From Himantopus leucocephalus (Eukaryota > Chordata > Aves > Charadriiformes > Recurvirostridae): a stretch of DNA of 64,000 nt. The notes under the pieces were generated by a model, which made no database searches, was not told where the DNA came from, and was given only the letters and a program-made list of their open reading frames with translations. Below are positions 24,950 to 34,919 of the stretch, one piece after another. Position numbers and translations under genes: made by a program. The number at the start of each line of letters is the position of its first letter. Position 1 is the stretch's first letter. The stretch covers positions 211,244,246 to 211,308,245 of the forward strand of contig RSEF01000001.1 of the NCBI GenBank assembly GCA_003993805.1, read 5' to 3'.

Positions 24950-25240
24950 ATCACCCTGGGCTGCTTGGACCACAGACATGTGCCAGCCTTTAAACCAACT
25001 GACGACACAAATGCTGTGGATGATGATGGCTGTAGGTGGAATGCAATCAAACCCTTCAATTACACCTCGGCGATTTAACCAGCTCCCTGCCAAATGCTGG
25101 CTGGGCATCCCGTGGTACCACACAAATACAGTAATTACTGCTGTGCGCCACTTTGCAGTAAAATATAATTTACCTGGATTAGAAAACACCATTCTGCTGT
25201 CAGTGGCCGGCAGCCCCCCTTGATAGGCATCCGCGTGGGT
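24950..25240. promoter_or_regulatory. Candidate conserved non-coding element with homeodomain palindrome
   Basis: The stretch contains the perfect 12-bp palindrome CAGTAATTACTG (25129-25140) centred on TAATTA, plus 'aatgcaatcaaac', 'cttcaattaca' and 'aaatataattta' nearby. Frames on both strands stay open (147 codons + at 24780-25223, 131 codons - at 24881-25276), so a coding exon cannot be excluded, but no domain is visible and no splice sites stand out. Confidence 0.3.
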
Positions 25241-27858
25241 GAGGTGTCTTTTTGAGATTTCCACTGCTGTGCTCAAACAAAACAGTTTCTGTTCTGGAGT
25301 ATTAAGTCATCTCGTTCTTGTTTATGAGATTAGGAAGTGTTGGGAGCAGCTTTCTGGATAAAGCTCTGGCCTTATACACCAGAGGATCTGTTTTGAAGGG
25401 GGGAAAAAAGGAACCATACAAATAGCCAACGCACAAAACTGAAAACAAGAGCTGACTAAGGCTGTTTTCGCTGCGCACAGCCCTGCAAACACAGATGTGT
25501 TTCAATGAACACGATTTGAGAGGGGATGAACTCATCTGGAAGCCTTGTTTGTTCCTTTCTGCTCCTCCACCCACCGGCCACCCCCAGGAAAACAGCGGCT
25601 GCCGTTGCTCCAGCCCTGCGAGTCCTCCTTCCTAAAGGCTCCCTTTCCTTTCTCTGTACCCAGGGGCTGCCCACAAGGACACAAGGCTTTTGCTTTCTGC
25701 CTGCACCTCTGAGGCTGATGGCATGGGAATGCTGAGGTGCCACAAACCCATCCCACTAGAGTAGCCCCTGAGCAACCAGAAGGCACTTAAAGCTGGTCCT
25801 TGCCATGGATCTCATGTGGTTGATGCTGGCTAGAGAAAGAGGTAGAGCCAGGTCCAGGAGCAAGGTCTTCTCCCCCCTTTCTCCACCTGTAGCACTTTAA
25901 CGGGGAAGCAAGGAGAGATGGCAAAAGGCATGACTCTCCTCCAGTGGCTCAGGGACCCTGTCTGCTGAAATATCTTGGAAATATTTCCCCCTCCATCCAT
26001 TTTTCCCTCCATAAGGTGGACCAATATTCTGGGTTTTTTCGGTGCTGGGGGAGGAATAGAACATAGATGGAGCCACAGGCGACACCATGGCTTGTGCATC
26101 ACTTCCTTAGGAAACCAGGCTAAAAATACAAAGCAGAGTAAACGTGAAGAAAGAAGTGTGACACACTGGGGAAGTACAGACAGAATAGGAGAAGTACCTA
26201 AAATAAAAGCAATCTGGAAATAATAAGGGCAGAATTGACAAGATTCAGCACAGAAAGAAGTCCATTGTCTTTAAGCAGGGGGAAATCTGGCACTGCATTA
26301 GGAAGGTACCCGGCTGCTGCACTCGGAGTGGGTATCACAGACACGGTGCACCAGCACTGCAAACCCAGGGGACCTTGGATCATCTTGGGCTCTGTATGAG
26401 AATGGAGGGCCAAATACTTTCCTCCTGTCACCCTACAGCTCGTCTGTGAAATTAGGAACTGCTCCATAAAAATTCTCCCACTGCCAGTGCGGGGATGCCC
26501 AGGTCACCCTGTGGGAGGACGGCAGGCGGGGTTTGGTTTTACCACGGAGAGCATTTCATGCACACTGGCACTAAACAGAATACATTTTATTTCGTTTAAC
26601 TGGTAATAGACCAGATTCATCCCACTCGCCTAAATTGGAGAGTGGTCTGTTCACTGCCCTCATGTCACCTTCCCGCAGGGTCAACAGCCCTCTTGGCGCA
26701 GCCAGACACGTGAGGACCAAGTGGGTCAGAAAAAGGGGAAAAACATCTAAATTCTCCTACGGATTTATTTGTGACAATGGATTTCATTATTACATTATCT
26801 CCCTGACTCCCCACCCCCCTCCTCCACAAAACGGGCAATCACATCTCAGATCTCGGCAATAATCGCTCCACCACGCTGACAAACACAGCAAAGAAACGAC
26901 ATTTGTTGAGAGCTAAGAAAGCTTTGCAAACATTGCTGATTAGACAGATCTCCCAGCTTGCAAATGGAGGGCCAGTTCAACTGGAGGTGATGGGGAAATA
27001 TCCCAGAAAAAAAAAATAAATAAGATTAGGCATTGTAATATGCTTAATATCGTTGTGCTCTTGTTTGAGACACTGTGTCTCTGCTTGCCTTGATGGGATT
27101 CACCAAGTACAACCCTTATGTTTGCACAAAGGACATTGAATTTACTTGTTTGAAGCAGCAAACAGTGCAGATGTGCCCAGGGGTGATGGAGCCCAAGTGC
27201 TGGGCTTTGAGTGTGGGTCTCTGCTGGCACGAGGCACATGCTTTTCCCAAGTGGGAAGCACCTCCTGCACTTCCAGCTGCCTTCATGTCCTCGTGGAGCA
27301 CGACATACTAACACCAACAACCTGGTGCTTTTACGAAACAAACCCTAAAACTGCTGGCAGCCATGTGCAGGTCTGGCACAGTGGTGCCGCTGGTGCCCCA
27401 TCCCACTGCAGTGTCCGGGTTCAGGCTCCCCAGGGAGGCACTGGGGTACCGCCACACCAGCTCTCTCTCCACTGAAGAGCTTCTAAGCATCTAAGGAGCT
27501 TACATTGTTGTGTGATGCTGCACCAGGAGCAGGAATTTAGGTTAAAAAGCAGGCACTGTGCTGGGCCTGGAGACTTCCTGAGCTTTGTGGGGTCATTTTG
27601 TTGGCTCTTTCCACTTGGCAGCTGTTATTTCCCCATCCTGTACCTTGCACCTGGCTTTTTCACAGCCTACTGCATCTTTCTCACTTCTTCCTGGTGCCGT
27701 GCTCCATGCTGCAAAAACGGCCAAAAACCAGTAAATGTGGGTAGAGATCTCATCCACAGCTCCCTGGCTTGCTATGCTGCTGGGCTTCCCACCCCGACAG
27801 CTCATGGCTGTGGAGGAACTTAACTTCTTGCATAAGCAACACAACTGCCCTTGTCCGC
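25241..27858. other. Unique non-coding stretch
   Basis: No gene is supported. A SOX-type ACAATGG at 26774-26780 sits in an AT-rich stretch with 'ttcattattacattatc'. At 26940-27475 frames of 133 and 109 codons overlap on opposite strands. No repeat was recognised. Confidence 0.45.
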
Positions 27859-28272
27859 ATAGAATCATAGAATCATCTAGGTTGGAAAGGACCTTTAAGA
27901 TCATTGAGTCCAACCATCAACCTGACACTGCCAAAACCACCACTAAACCATGTCCCTCACCACCATGTCTACACGTCTTTTAAATACGTCCAAGGATGGC
28001 GATTCCACCACTTCCCTGGGCAGCCTGTTCCAAAGCTTGATAACCCCTTTGGTGAAGAATTTTTTCCTAATACCCATCCTAAACCTCCCCTGACATAAAT
28101 TGAGGCCATTTCCTCTTGACCTCTTGTTTGTTACTTGGGAGAAAAGACTGACCCCCATCTTACTACAACCTCCTTTCAGGTAGTTGTAGAGAGCAATAAG
28201 GTCTCCCCTGAGCCTTCTTTACTCCAGACTAAACAACCCCAGTTCCCTCAGCCGCTCCTCATAAGACTTGTG
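27859..28272 (-). mobile_element. CR1 LINE 3' end, reverse strand
   Basis: The element's 3' tail is at the left ('atagaatcatagaatcat', then the box 'aaggacctttaagatcat'). The C-terminus of ORF2 is open from 28158 to a TAG stop at 27943-27945. It carries the words [30 protein letters not shown] and FKRRVD. Upstream in the same frame, LRELGLFSLE is followed by an in-frame stop at 28219-28221, where related copies read Lys. The element is 5'-truncated near 28272. It belongs to the same subfamily as the copy at 32912. Confidence 0.95.
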
Positions 28273-28515
28273 TAACAGGACAAAAATGGGAGTAATCACC
28301 AAGCTTATGGTGCTTGGACACGTTATGATGCTGGATGCTTCATAAACCCCTTAGCAGGGCTATGGAGGAGAGTCTGTTTCTTTGTGAATGGGGTATCTGC
28401 TGTTATGGGTACCTGCTCAAACCACAAATCCATCCTAAAGTGTATTCCACCCTAGGACACCAGTATAACTGAACTGAGAAAGGGCTGATTTCCAGATGAC
28501 CTAATAATGACTACC
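28273..28515. other. Unique spacer between CR1 and LTR
   Basis: 243 bases with no recognisable feature. Confidence 0.5.
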
Positions 28516-28779
28516 TGTTGTGGTTTCAGCCAGGATGAAGTTAACTTTCTTGCTAGCAGCTGATGTGGGGCTATGTTTTGGGTTCAGGATGAGAGCAGTG
28601 TTGATAATGCACTGATGTTTTTGGTTGCTGCTAAGCAGTCAAGGCCTTTCCTGCTCCTCATACCACCCCACCAGCGAGCAGGCTGGGAGTGCCCAAAAAG
28701 CTGGGAGGAGACGCAGCTGGGAGAGCTGACCCCAACTGACCAAAGGGGTATTCCATATCTTATGATGTCATGCTCAGCA

Positions 28780-28786
28780 TATAAAA
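28780..28786 (+). promoter_or_regulatory. TATA box of the solo LTR
   Basis: TATAAAA lies in the middle of the LTR, about 190 bases before its poly(A) signal. It could still start transcription from the LTR. Activity cannot be judged from sequence. Confidence 0.6.
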
Positions 28787-28967
28787 CTGGGGGAAGAAGA
28801 AGGAAGGGGATTTATGTTCGGAGTTATGGGGCTTGTCTTCCAAAGTAGCCGTTACATGTGATGGAGCCCTGCTTTCCTGGAGATGGCTGAACACCTGTCT
28901 GCCCATGGGAAGTGGTGAATGAATTCCTTGTTCTGCTTTGCTTGCATGCGCAGCTTTTGCTCTACCT

Positions 28968-28973
28968 ATTAAA
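28968..28973 (+). promoter_or_regulatory. Poly(A) signal ATTAAA of the solo LTR
   Basis: ATTAAA lies downstream of the TATA box on the same strand, at the spacing expected for the R/U5 border of an LTR. Confidence 0.6.
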
Positions 28974-29094
28974 CTGTCTTTATCTCAACCCACGAGTTTT
29001 TTCTCACTTTTCTGATTCTCTCCCCCATCCCATCTGGGGGGAGTGAGCGAGCAGCTGCGGGTTCCTAATTGCTGGCTGGGGTTAAACCACAACA

Positions 29095-31073
29095 CTATTC
29101 CTTCAGAAATACTGAAGAAAACGTAAAATTTTTCACTGATGGATCAAGTAAGTAACACTGGCTTGCTCAGGAAGTATGTTGTGGAATAAGGGTTTATGAT
29201 GAGTTGTCATCCCTTTTTTTAATCAAAATTTTCCAAAGAAAATTCACGTTTTCAAATAAACAGAAGCTTTCACAGAAAGTGCCTGCTTAAAAATTGCTTT
29301 TTTTTGCTTAAAAACCCAGTGCCTGAAAAACAAAATATTCTGGCCTAATGATTTCAGTTTGGAAATGATGACTTGATATATTAGGATTGTTTCAATTTGA
29401 TTGCCAAATGGCCCTCGGTTTTCTCTATATCCCGAGCTTCCAAGAAGCATTTTGAGTGTATGTTGTGGTGCAGTGATACAAAAAACTCTGATGCCTCAAA
29501 GGCGATGTAGCCCAAGGGAGACAAATGAGAAGAGAGTAAAAGCCTGAGACATCCCATTTCCCACTAATCTAAAAGCTTTCCATTTTCATCCACAAATTCT
29601 ACTCATCAAATAATTTTTTAGTTTTCCCTCTATTTTTCACTCCTCCTTAAGATTTCCAGGGACCTAAATAGTTTAGTGGAAATGAGCCTAAGTCGGTAAC
29701 ACCCAGGATATGTTACTCTTCAGTTGTTCAGAAGTCCAAGTGGAATGAGATGTTGATCTTATTTTCTTGCACTATCAACAAGTAACACAGGAATAGGTCT
29801 GCCAGTTTAGACCACAGGTTTAATCACTCTGTCTCCAGGCATTTTCTGGTGCTTCACAGCAGAATCCATCTTTTTTGAACAACAACAAATAGCACTGGCT
29901 TACTCTGACTAATGGATGCTGCCTCTTCTTCACCAGTATTTTGGAGACAAACCTGACTTGCTTGCCCCGCTCCAATTTCCTCCCTCAGGCGGTCACTATT
30001 AGTGGTTGTTAGAGGTATGACAGGAGGAGGCTGGATCTCCCTCCTGCCCTGGCAATGACATTACTACACCTTTGTTCTCCACCCCTTGGTGTGACATGCA
30101 GGCTCATGTCCCATGGGAAGCTCGATCCCAGCAAACGATGCCGTGATCTTGTTGTGAACATCACTGTGGCTGTCTCCTCAGCCACGGACAGTGGCTGATG
30201 ACAGTTTTCAGTGGCCTCATTCGTTCTCCCACAGAACAACAGCTTCCCAGACTACTGTCAGATAACAATGATAAAAGAGAAAAGTTGCTGAACATGTGCT
30301 ACTACCTCCCCAAATTATTTCCAAGCAGGTTGTGCTGTCCAAAGGGAGTAGAAGGGAAGGGGTTAACGGGCCTGTGGAAGCAGCCCTTGAGGTGCTCTCT
30401 CTAGGCCTCCATTGAACAGTTTAATTTCTGGGGCTCCCAGGGAAGGTGCAGCTCCAGCACTGGGAGCTAGTGGGACTGAGCTGGCTCTTCTTGAGAGGTT
30501 CATTCGCATCCCCTCCAATTCGATGCACACTTGCATCTCCGCTGGAGCACACATGCGTGTAGAAAGCGACAATCCTACAAGGCTGAGGGGTTCATAAAAG
30601 CATTTTCAGTGGAGAAATACCAGATACTTCCCCTGTTGTACAGAGCAGAGATTGAAGCAGGGACATACAGGAGCAATCCCACTCCTTCTCAAATGGTTGT
30701 GACAGTCCAAATAGCCTCTTCTTCTACCACAAAGAAGTTTGTATCTCTAAACTTAGACAGTGAGAGGAGGCTGAGGGGACAGCAGCCGTGCTGCTACAGA
30801 GCACACCCACGGCTCAGGGCAGGGGGCAGATGAGGAGGGGAGTGGATGAAGGACAGGTTTAGCTGTTTTCCAGCTCGTGTCAACATGCCAGCACACTCTG
30901 TTTCAGGTGTCTGCCTGGCAGAAGGGCTGATCACCTGCAAGGGGCTGTGGCCCTTGGTGACATCCTCACTTCCCAAAGCAGCGTGGGTGCTGGGCTTGGT
31001 GGTTTATGATCCTCAATGGCAAAGTGATGAAGGAGTCCAAGGACCTGAGAGCACTTGTGAGATCTTTGGGTGC
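29095..31073. other. Unique non-coding stretch
   Basis: No gene or repeat was recognised. The part at 29100-29460 is AT-rich. The part at 30360-31073 has several 60-134 codon frames on both strands without motifs. Confidence 0.5.
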
Positions 31074-31173
31074 NNNNNNNNNNNNNNNNNNNNNNNNNNN
31101 NNNNNNNNNNNNNNNNNNNNNNNNNNNNNNNNNNNNNNNNNNNNNNNNNNNNNNNNNNNNNNNNNNNNNNNNN
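31074..31173. other. Assembly gap, 100 N
   Basis: Exactly 100 N, the conventional placeholder for a gap of unknown length. The two flanks share no evident repeat. Confidence 0.98.
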
Positions 31174-32583
31174 TCCTTCTAAAAAAGCCCTTCTACACAT
31201 CGTATTCTCCCTTGAAACAAATGGTTAGCAGCAATAAGATTTTTTACTGAAGCAGCAAAACTCCACACAAGGTCAGAACAATATCTGTGTTATTTACTCC
31301 AGAGTGAGTTATGATCTTCCCACTGTGTACAACTTTTTCTATGTTTCCCATTGATGCAAATCAAAAGCCTTTATTGTCTTTTTGCTGATTTTGTGGTTCA
31401 CTCACTCATTACACTCGGATTCATTTATTCTTTTTTATACATGTATATATCTTATTTTCACAAAAGAACCCATTTTGCAGTGAAAGATCTGGCACTGTTT
31501 GTAGCTGAGTGCTCTGACCTGTGCAGTCCTGCTCTTGTACTATGCAGTAAACATATTTCAGTGGAAAATAAGTGAATCCATCACACCCATGAAATGGAAG
31601 TAGCAGGTCTGGGGGGGTTATTAGTCCATAGGCTTTTAAAAACATCTAATCCCTGGCCATAGGCTGAAAGCTGGAGAGAGGGAGCAGCAGGACCCTAGCA
31701 GGCACTGGGAGGAATAGTGGGAACAAGACCCCAGGCTGATTAGGTCCGGTGCACTTGTTAGCTCAGGCTTACTAGGAGCTCTAGTATGTGTCATCTCACA
31801 AGTTGGCGTGCCCTTCCAATTAAAAAAAAAGTTTAAAAGTATTTCAAAGTACGATTTGGAAACATGACTAATATTTATCACAACAGATCTTTTTATAACA
31901 CTCCTCCTATGTTAAACCGATCTCTTTTCTCAAAACTTTGAGTAACACAAGGATGTCACACTTGGCTTTGCAAAAGGTGACTTTTATGCACCTCCTTTCT
32001 ATGCCTTGTCATTTCTGGGAGAGATGTGGCTTGAAAAATCAGAGCAGAGGGAAAGGAAAGAACACCATAGATGTTAAATTGCCACTGAATGTAAGGCTCT
32101 CAGTCTCCTCTAGACAGTATTCTATTCCTGTACATTAGTTGCATCATATTACCTGATTAGCAATCTCATTGATTCCAATAATAATAAAAAGAATCCTAGA
32201 AAGACAGCAAATGAGATTCCACTACACAGGAATGAAAAGAGTGCTCTGCCAGCTCTTGTGACATAGTCTACCCCAGAGCCATCTGAGTCATAAAAAATTG
32301 GCTTACAAACTTTGGCAAAACTTCGATTCTGCCATGGCTTGGGGAAGTTACCAAGATATTCTTAACATAGCATTATTGTCTTACCATCATTGACTTAGAT
32401 TTATGATTTTCTGAGAATTTGATGGTTTTGTAAATCTATATAATGAAATGTTGGGGAAAAATCTTTAGTAATAAAGTCTGCCCTGGATTTGATGCACTAT
32501 ATGGTAATAGTACAATCAATAGATTCAGAATAGCAGCCATATTCATCTTCATGTGAATCTATAGGGAAATCCATGGCTAATAG
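31174..32583. other. Unique non-coding stretch
   Basis: AT-rich sequence with no gene or recognisable repeat. Confidence 0.5.
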
Positions 32584-32911
32584 AGGTTTTCTAGGAGAAA
32601 ACAGGTAAGACTGAACAAGACATATATAAAGATCTAGACATTCAATATAATAAGGACAATGAGGAAAAGGCATAGGATGTTTCCTCCAAAAGACCTCATA
32701 AAGCAGAAGAACCAGCCAATGGTTCATGAATCAGAAAATTTTATTTCAAGGTCAGTTTCAGACAGAGAGGGTGGGTGGTGTGGGGCTGCCCTTGTNAGGT
32801 TTTCTAGGAGAAAACAGGTAAGACTGAACAAGACATATATAAAGATCTAGACATTCAATATAATAAGGACAATGAGGAAAAGGCATAGGATGTTTCCTCC
32901 AAAAGACCTCA
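32584..32911 (+). repeat. Direct duplication around a single N (assembly joint 1)
   Basis: The 115-base segment 32584-32698 recurs without a difference at 32797-32911. A single N stands at 32796. After the first copy there are 97 bases (32699-32795) found nowhere else in the window. After the second copy the sequence runs straight into the CR1 at 32912. This is most likely two contig ends or two haplotypes placed in a row, not a biological duplication. Confidence 0.85.
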
Positions 32912-33406
32912 CCTTGTGGGCCCCTGACCACAAGAAAGATATTGAGATTCTGGAGTGTGTCCAGAGAAGGACAATGAAGCTGGTGAGGGGTCTAGAGAAC
33001 AAGTTCTATGAGGAGTGGCTGAGGGAACTGGAGAAAAGGAAGCTCAGGGGAGACCTTATCACTCCCTACAACTACCTGAAAGGAGGTTGTAGTGAGGTGG
33101 GTGTCAGTCTCTTCTCCCAAGTAACCGGCAATAGGACAAGAGGAAACATCCTCAAGTTGTGCCAGGGGAGGTTTAGATTTGATGTTAGGAAAAATTTCTT
33201 CACCGAAAGGGTTATCAAGCATTGGAACAGGCTGCCTAAGGAAGTGGTTGAGTCACCATCCTTGGATGTATTTAAAAGACGTGTAGATGTGGTGCTTAGG
33301 GACATGGTTTAGTGGTGGTTTTGGCAGTGTTAGGTTAACAGTTGGACTTGATGATCTTAAAGGTCTTTTTGAACCGAAATGATTCTATGATTCTATGATT
33401 TTATGA
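32912..33406 (+). mobile_element. CR1 LINE 3' end with open ORF2 C-terminus
   Basis: The ORF2 end reads without a stop from the 5' border to TAG at 33310-33312, about 132 codons within the element. The words [70 protein letters not shown] and FKRRVD occur in order. Compared with the sister copy at 27859, 15 bases are missing at 33030/33031 (the GLFSL segment). The loss is in frame and bounded by CTGG in the sister copy. The 3' UTR ends in a (GATTCTAT)n-type tail at about 33381-33406. The copy is relatively young, judging by its intact frame. Confidence 0.95.
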
Positions 33407-34919
33407 AGAAAAGCCCCATCCGAGACACAGGACGTGGTACGTCTGAGCCCATGCGCTGGTGATCACTGTGCTGCAGCTGATGCAGATGCCATTACACACA
33501 AGATCTCTAGGCATCCTTCCCACACAGCCTCACCCTCTTTTAATGCTGGCAAAGCTCCCTGGCAGAGAGCAGGATGCCATACAGCAGCACCTCTGAGGCA
33601 CTACAACCACATCCCTAAATTTACTTTGGCTCTGGACTCCTCCTTAGTACATGGATTCCCCGTTGTTTTTAAGCTCTTTGCTTTGCTTTGGATCTCTGTC
33701 TCCACCCAGGAGCTCCTGGGCAGCCTAAGGGAGCAGCAGGGAGGCAGTGGGACCTCGGGAGCAGATGGCATTGGCACAGGGACAGGGTGGGAGGCACAGC
33801 GCTGAGGCCAGCAGACTCTGCCCGGGTACGGGCAATTGAGAAAACAGCTCTTGGGTCATCTCTGCTGACAGACTGATACAACACACCGACCACTGTTACT
33901 TCTGCCAGCAAAGCCTTAAGGGAGAAATTTCCCAAGGTGATGGGGCTGCCTAACTCCCATTGGAAGCAAACTGATCCTCCAGGCACTGGGAAGCCTGCAG
34001 CAGTTTCTTGAGGGAGTTTTTCAGTTTGGGGGTTAAATTTCCTAATTATGTAATTTTCTATTCCATGATTTCAGTGAGACTCTGGCCGTGTACTCAAAGT
34101 GGAGGCAGGGTCACACTCAGTAGGGTGAGCTGATGCAAATCTGTGCTTTGGTTCCATAAGCTCCAGCCTGCTTCAAACCTCTTGTATCTTAAACAAGTTG
34201 AATGACGGAGTGTTTTAAGTGCAGTACGCTCAGTACTGCAGCTCTGTCTCAGAGAAACCTCATCAGAGCAGTCCAGAGCACCATAAACACTGAAGAGCAG
34301 AAGAAGTAGTGCTTTTACATCATGAAAGCACTAAGGGACATCATCTGTAGGTACTTACCAGTCCAGCCTAACCCGCAGAGAGTCCTTTTAATTTACCATC
34401 CACTCACCCCCAAGCACAGACCTTCTGACTTTCCCCCCCGGCCTCTATCTTGACAATACAGACTGCACCGCATAAGTAATACTGCTTTTTGCCCATTATT
34501 CATTTCAAATGGCCCAGAAATCCATCAAATGGCCTAAGCATCTATCCGCATTTTCACCAGAACACAAAAAATATTTCCCACTGGTAACATTAATCAGTTT
34601 CCAATTGTCTAGTAACAGTATAGCTACAGACAGAGATTTTTGGAAACTAATAGTTTCCAAAAAGAGAGATAAATGCTAACAGCATAGGTAGTGTTATGTG
34701 AAACTTTCACTTTTTATGTACAAATTGAAGAACAAATGCCACCAGTAATAGTGTCATCTGGGTATTCCTGGCAGTGAGAGCCAGCAGGTTTTTTTTAATG
34801 ACATAATGATTGAATCAACCAAAGATAATGCTACCTTAGCTTTTTTCTTGCTAAATAATCACAAACATCATAGTCCATATGTGCATCCTTGGATACAGTA
34901 AAAACAAATAGGTCCTGTT
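33407..34919. other. Unique non-coding stretch
   Basis: No gene is supported. A 123-codon plus frame (33434-33805) and a 105-codon reverse frame overlap in GC-rich sequence. From about 34440 onward the DNA turns AT-rich. No repeat was recognised before the ancient CR1. Confidence 0.5.

Larger units (their letters stand above)
28516..29094 (+). mobile_element. Solo LTR of an endogenous retrovirus
   Basis: The 579-bp unit starts TGTTGTGGTTT and ends AAACCACAACA, an 11-bp perfect terminal inverted repeat with the TG...CA ends of retroviral LTRs. A TATAAAA box at 28780-28786 and an ATTAAA poly(A) signal at 28968-28973 stand in promoter-then-polyadenylation order on the plus strand. No internal gag, pol or env sequence lies on either side, so this is a solo LTR left by recombination. 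The flanks (CTACC left, CTATT right) share only three of five bases, so the target duplication is eroded or uncertain. The 3' 'agtgagcgagcagctgcgg' region resembles an LTR type common in bird genomes. Confidence 0.88.

Noticed and set aside
28573..28848. 91-codon frame inside the LTR
   Set aside because: It lies wholly within the solo LTR, which does not normally encode protein, and spans the TATA box.
31074..31173. Continuous 134-codon frame across the 100-N gap
   Set aside because: The frame is open only because N codons are read through. The true sequence and length of the gap are unknown.
32872..33312. 146-codon frame as a host gene
   Set aside because: From residue 14 onward it is the CR1 ORF2 C-terminus. 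The first residues come from the flanking duplicated segment.
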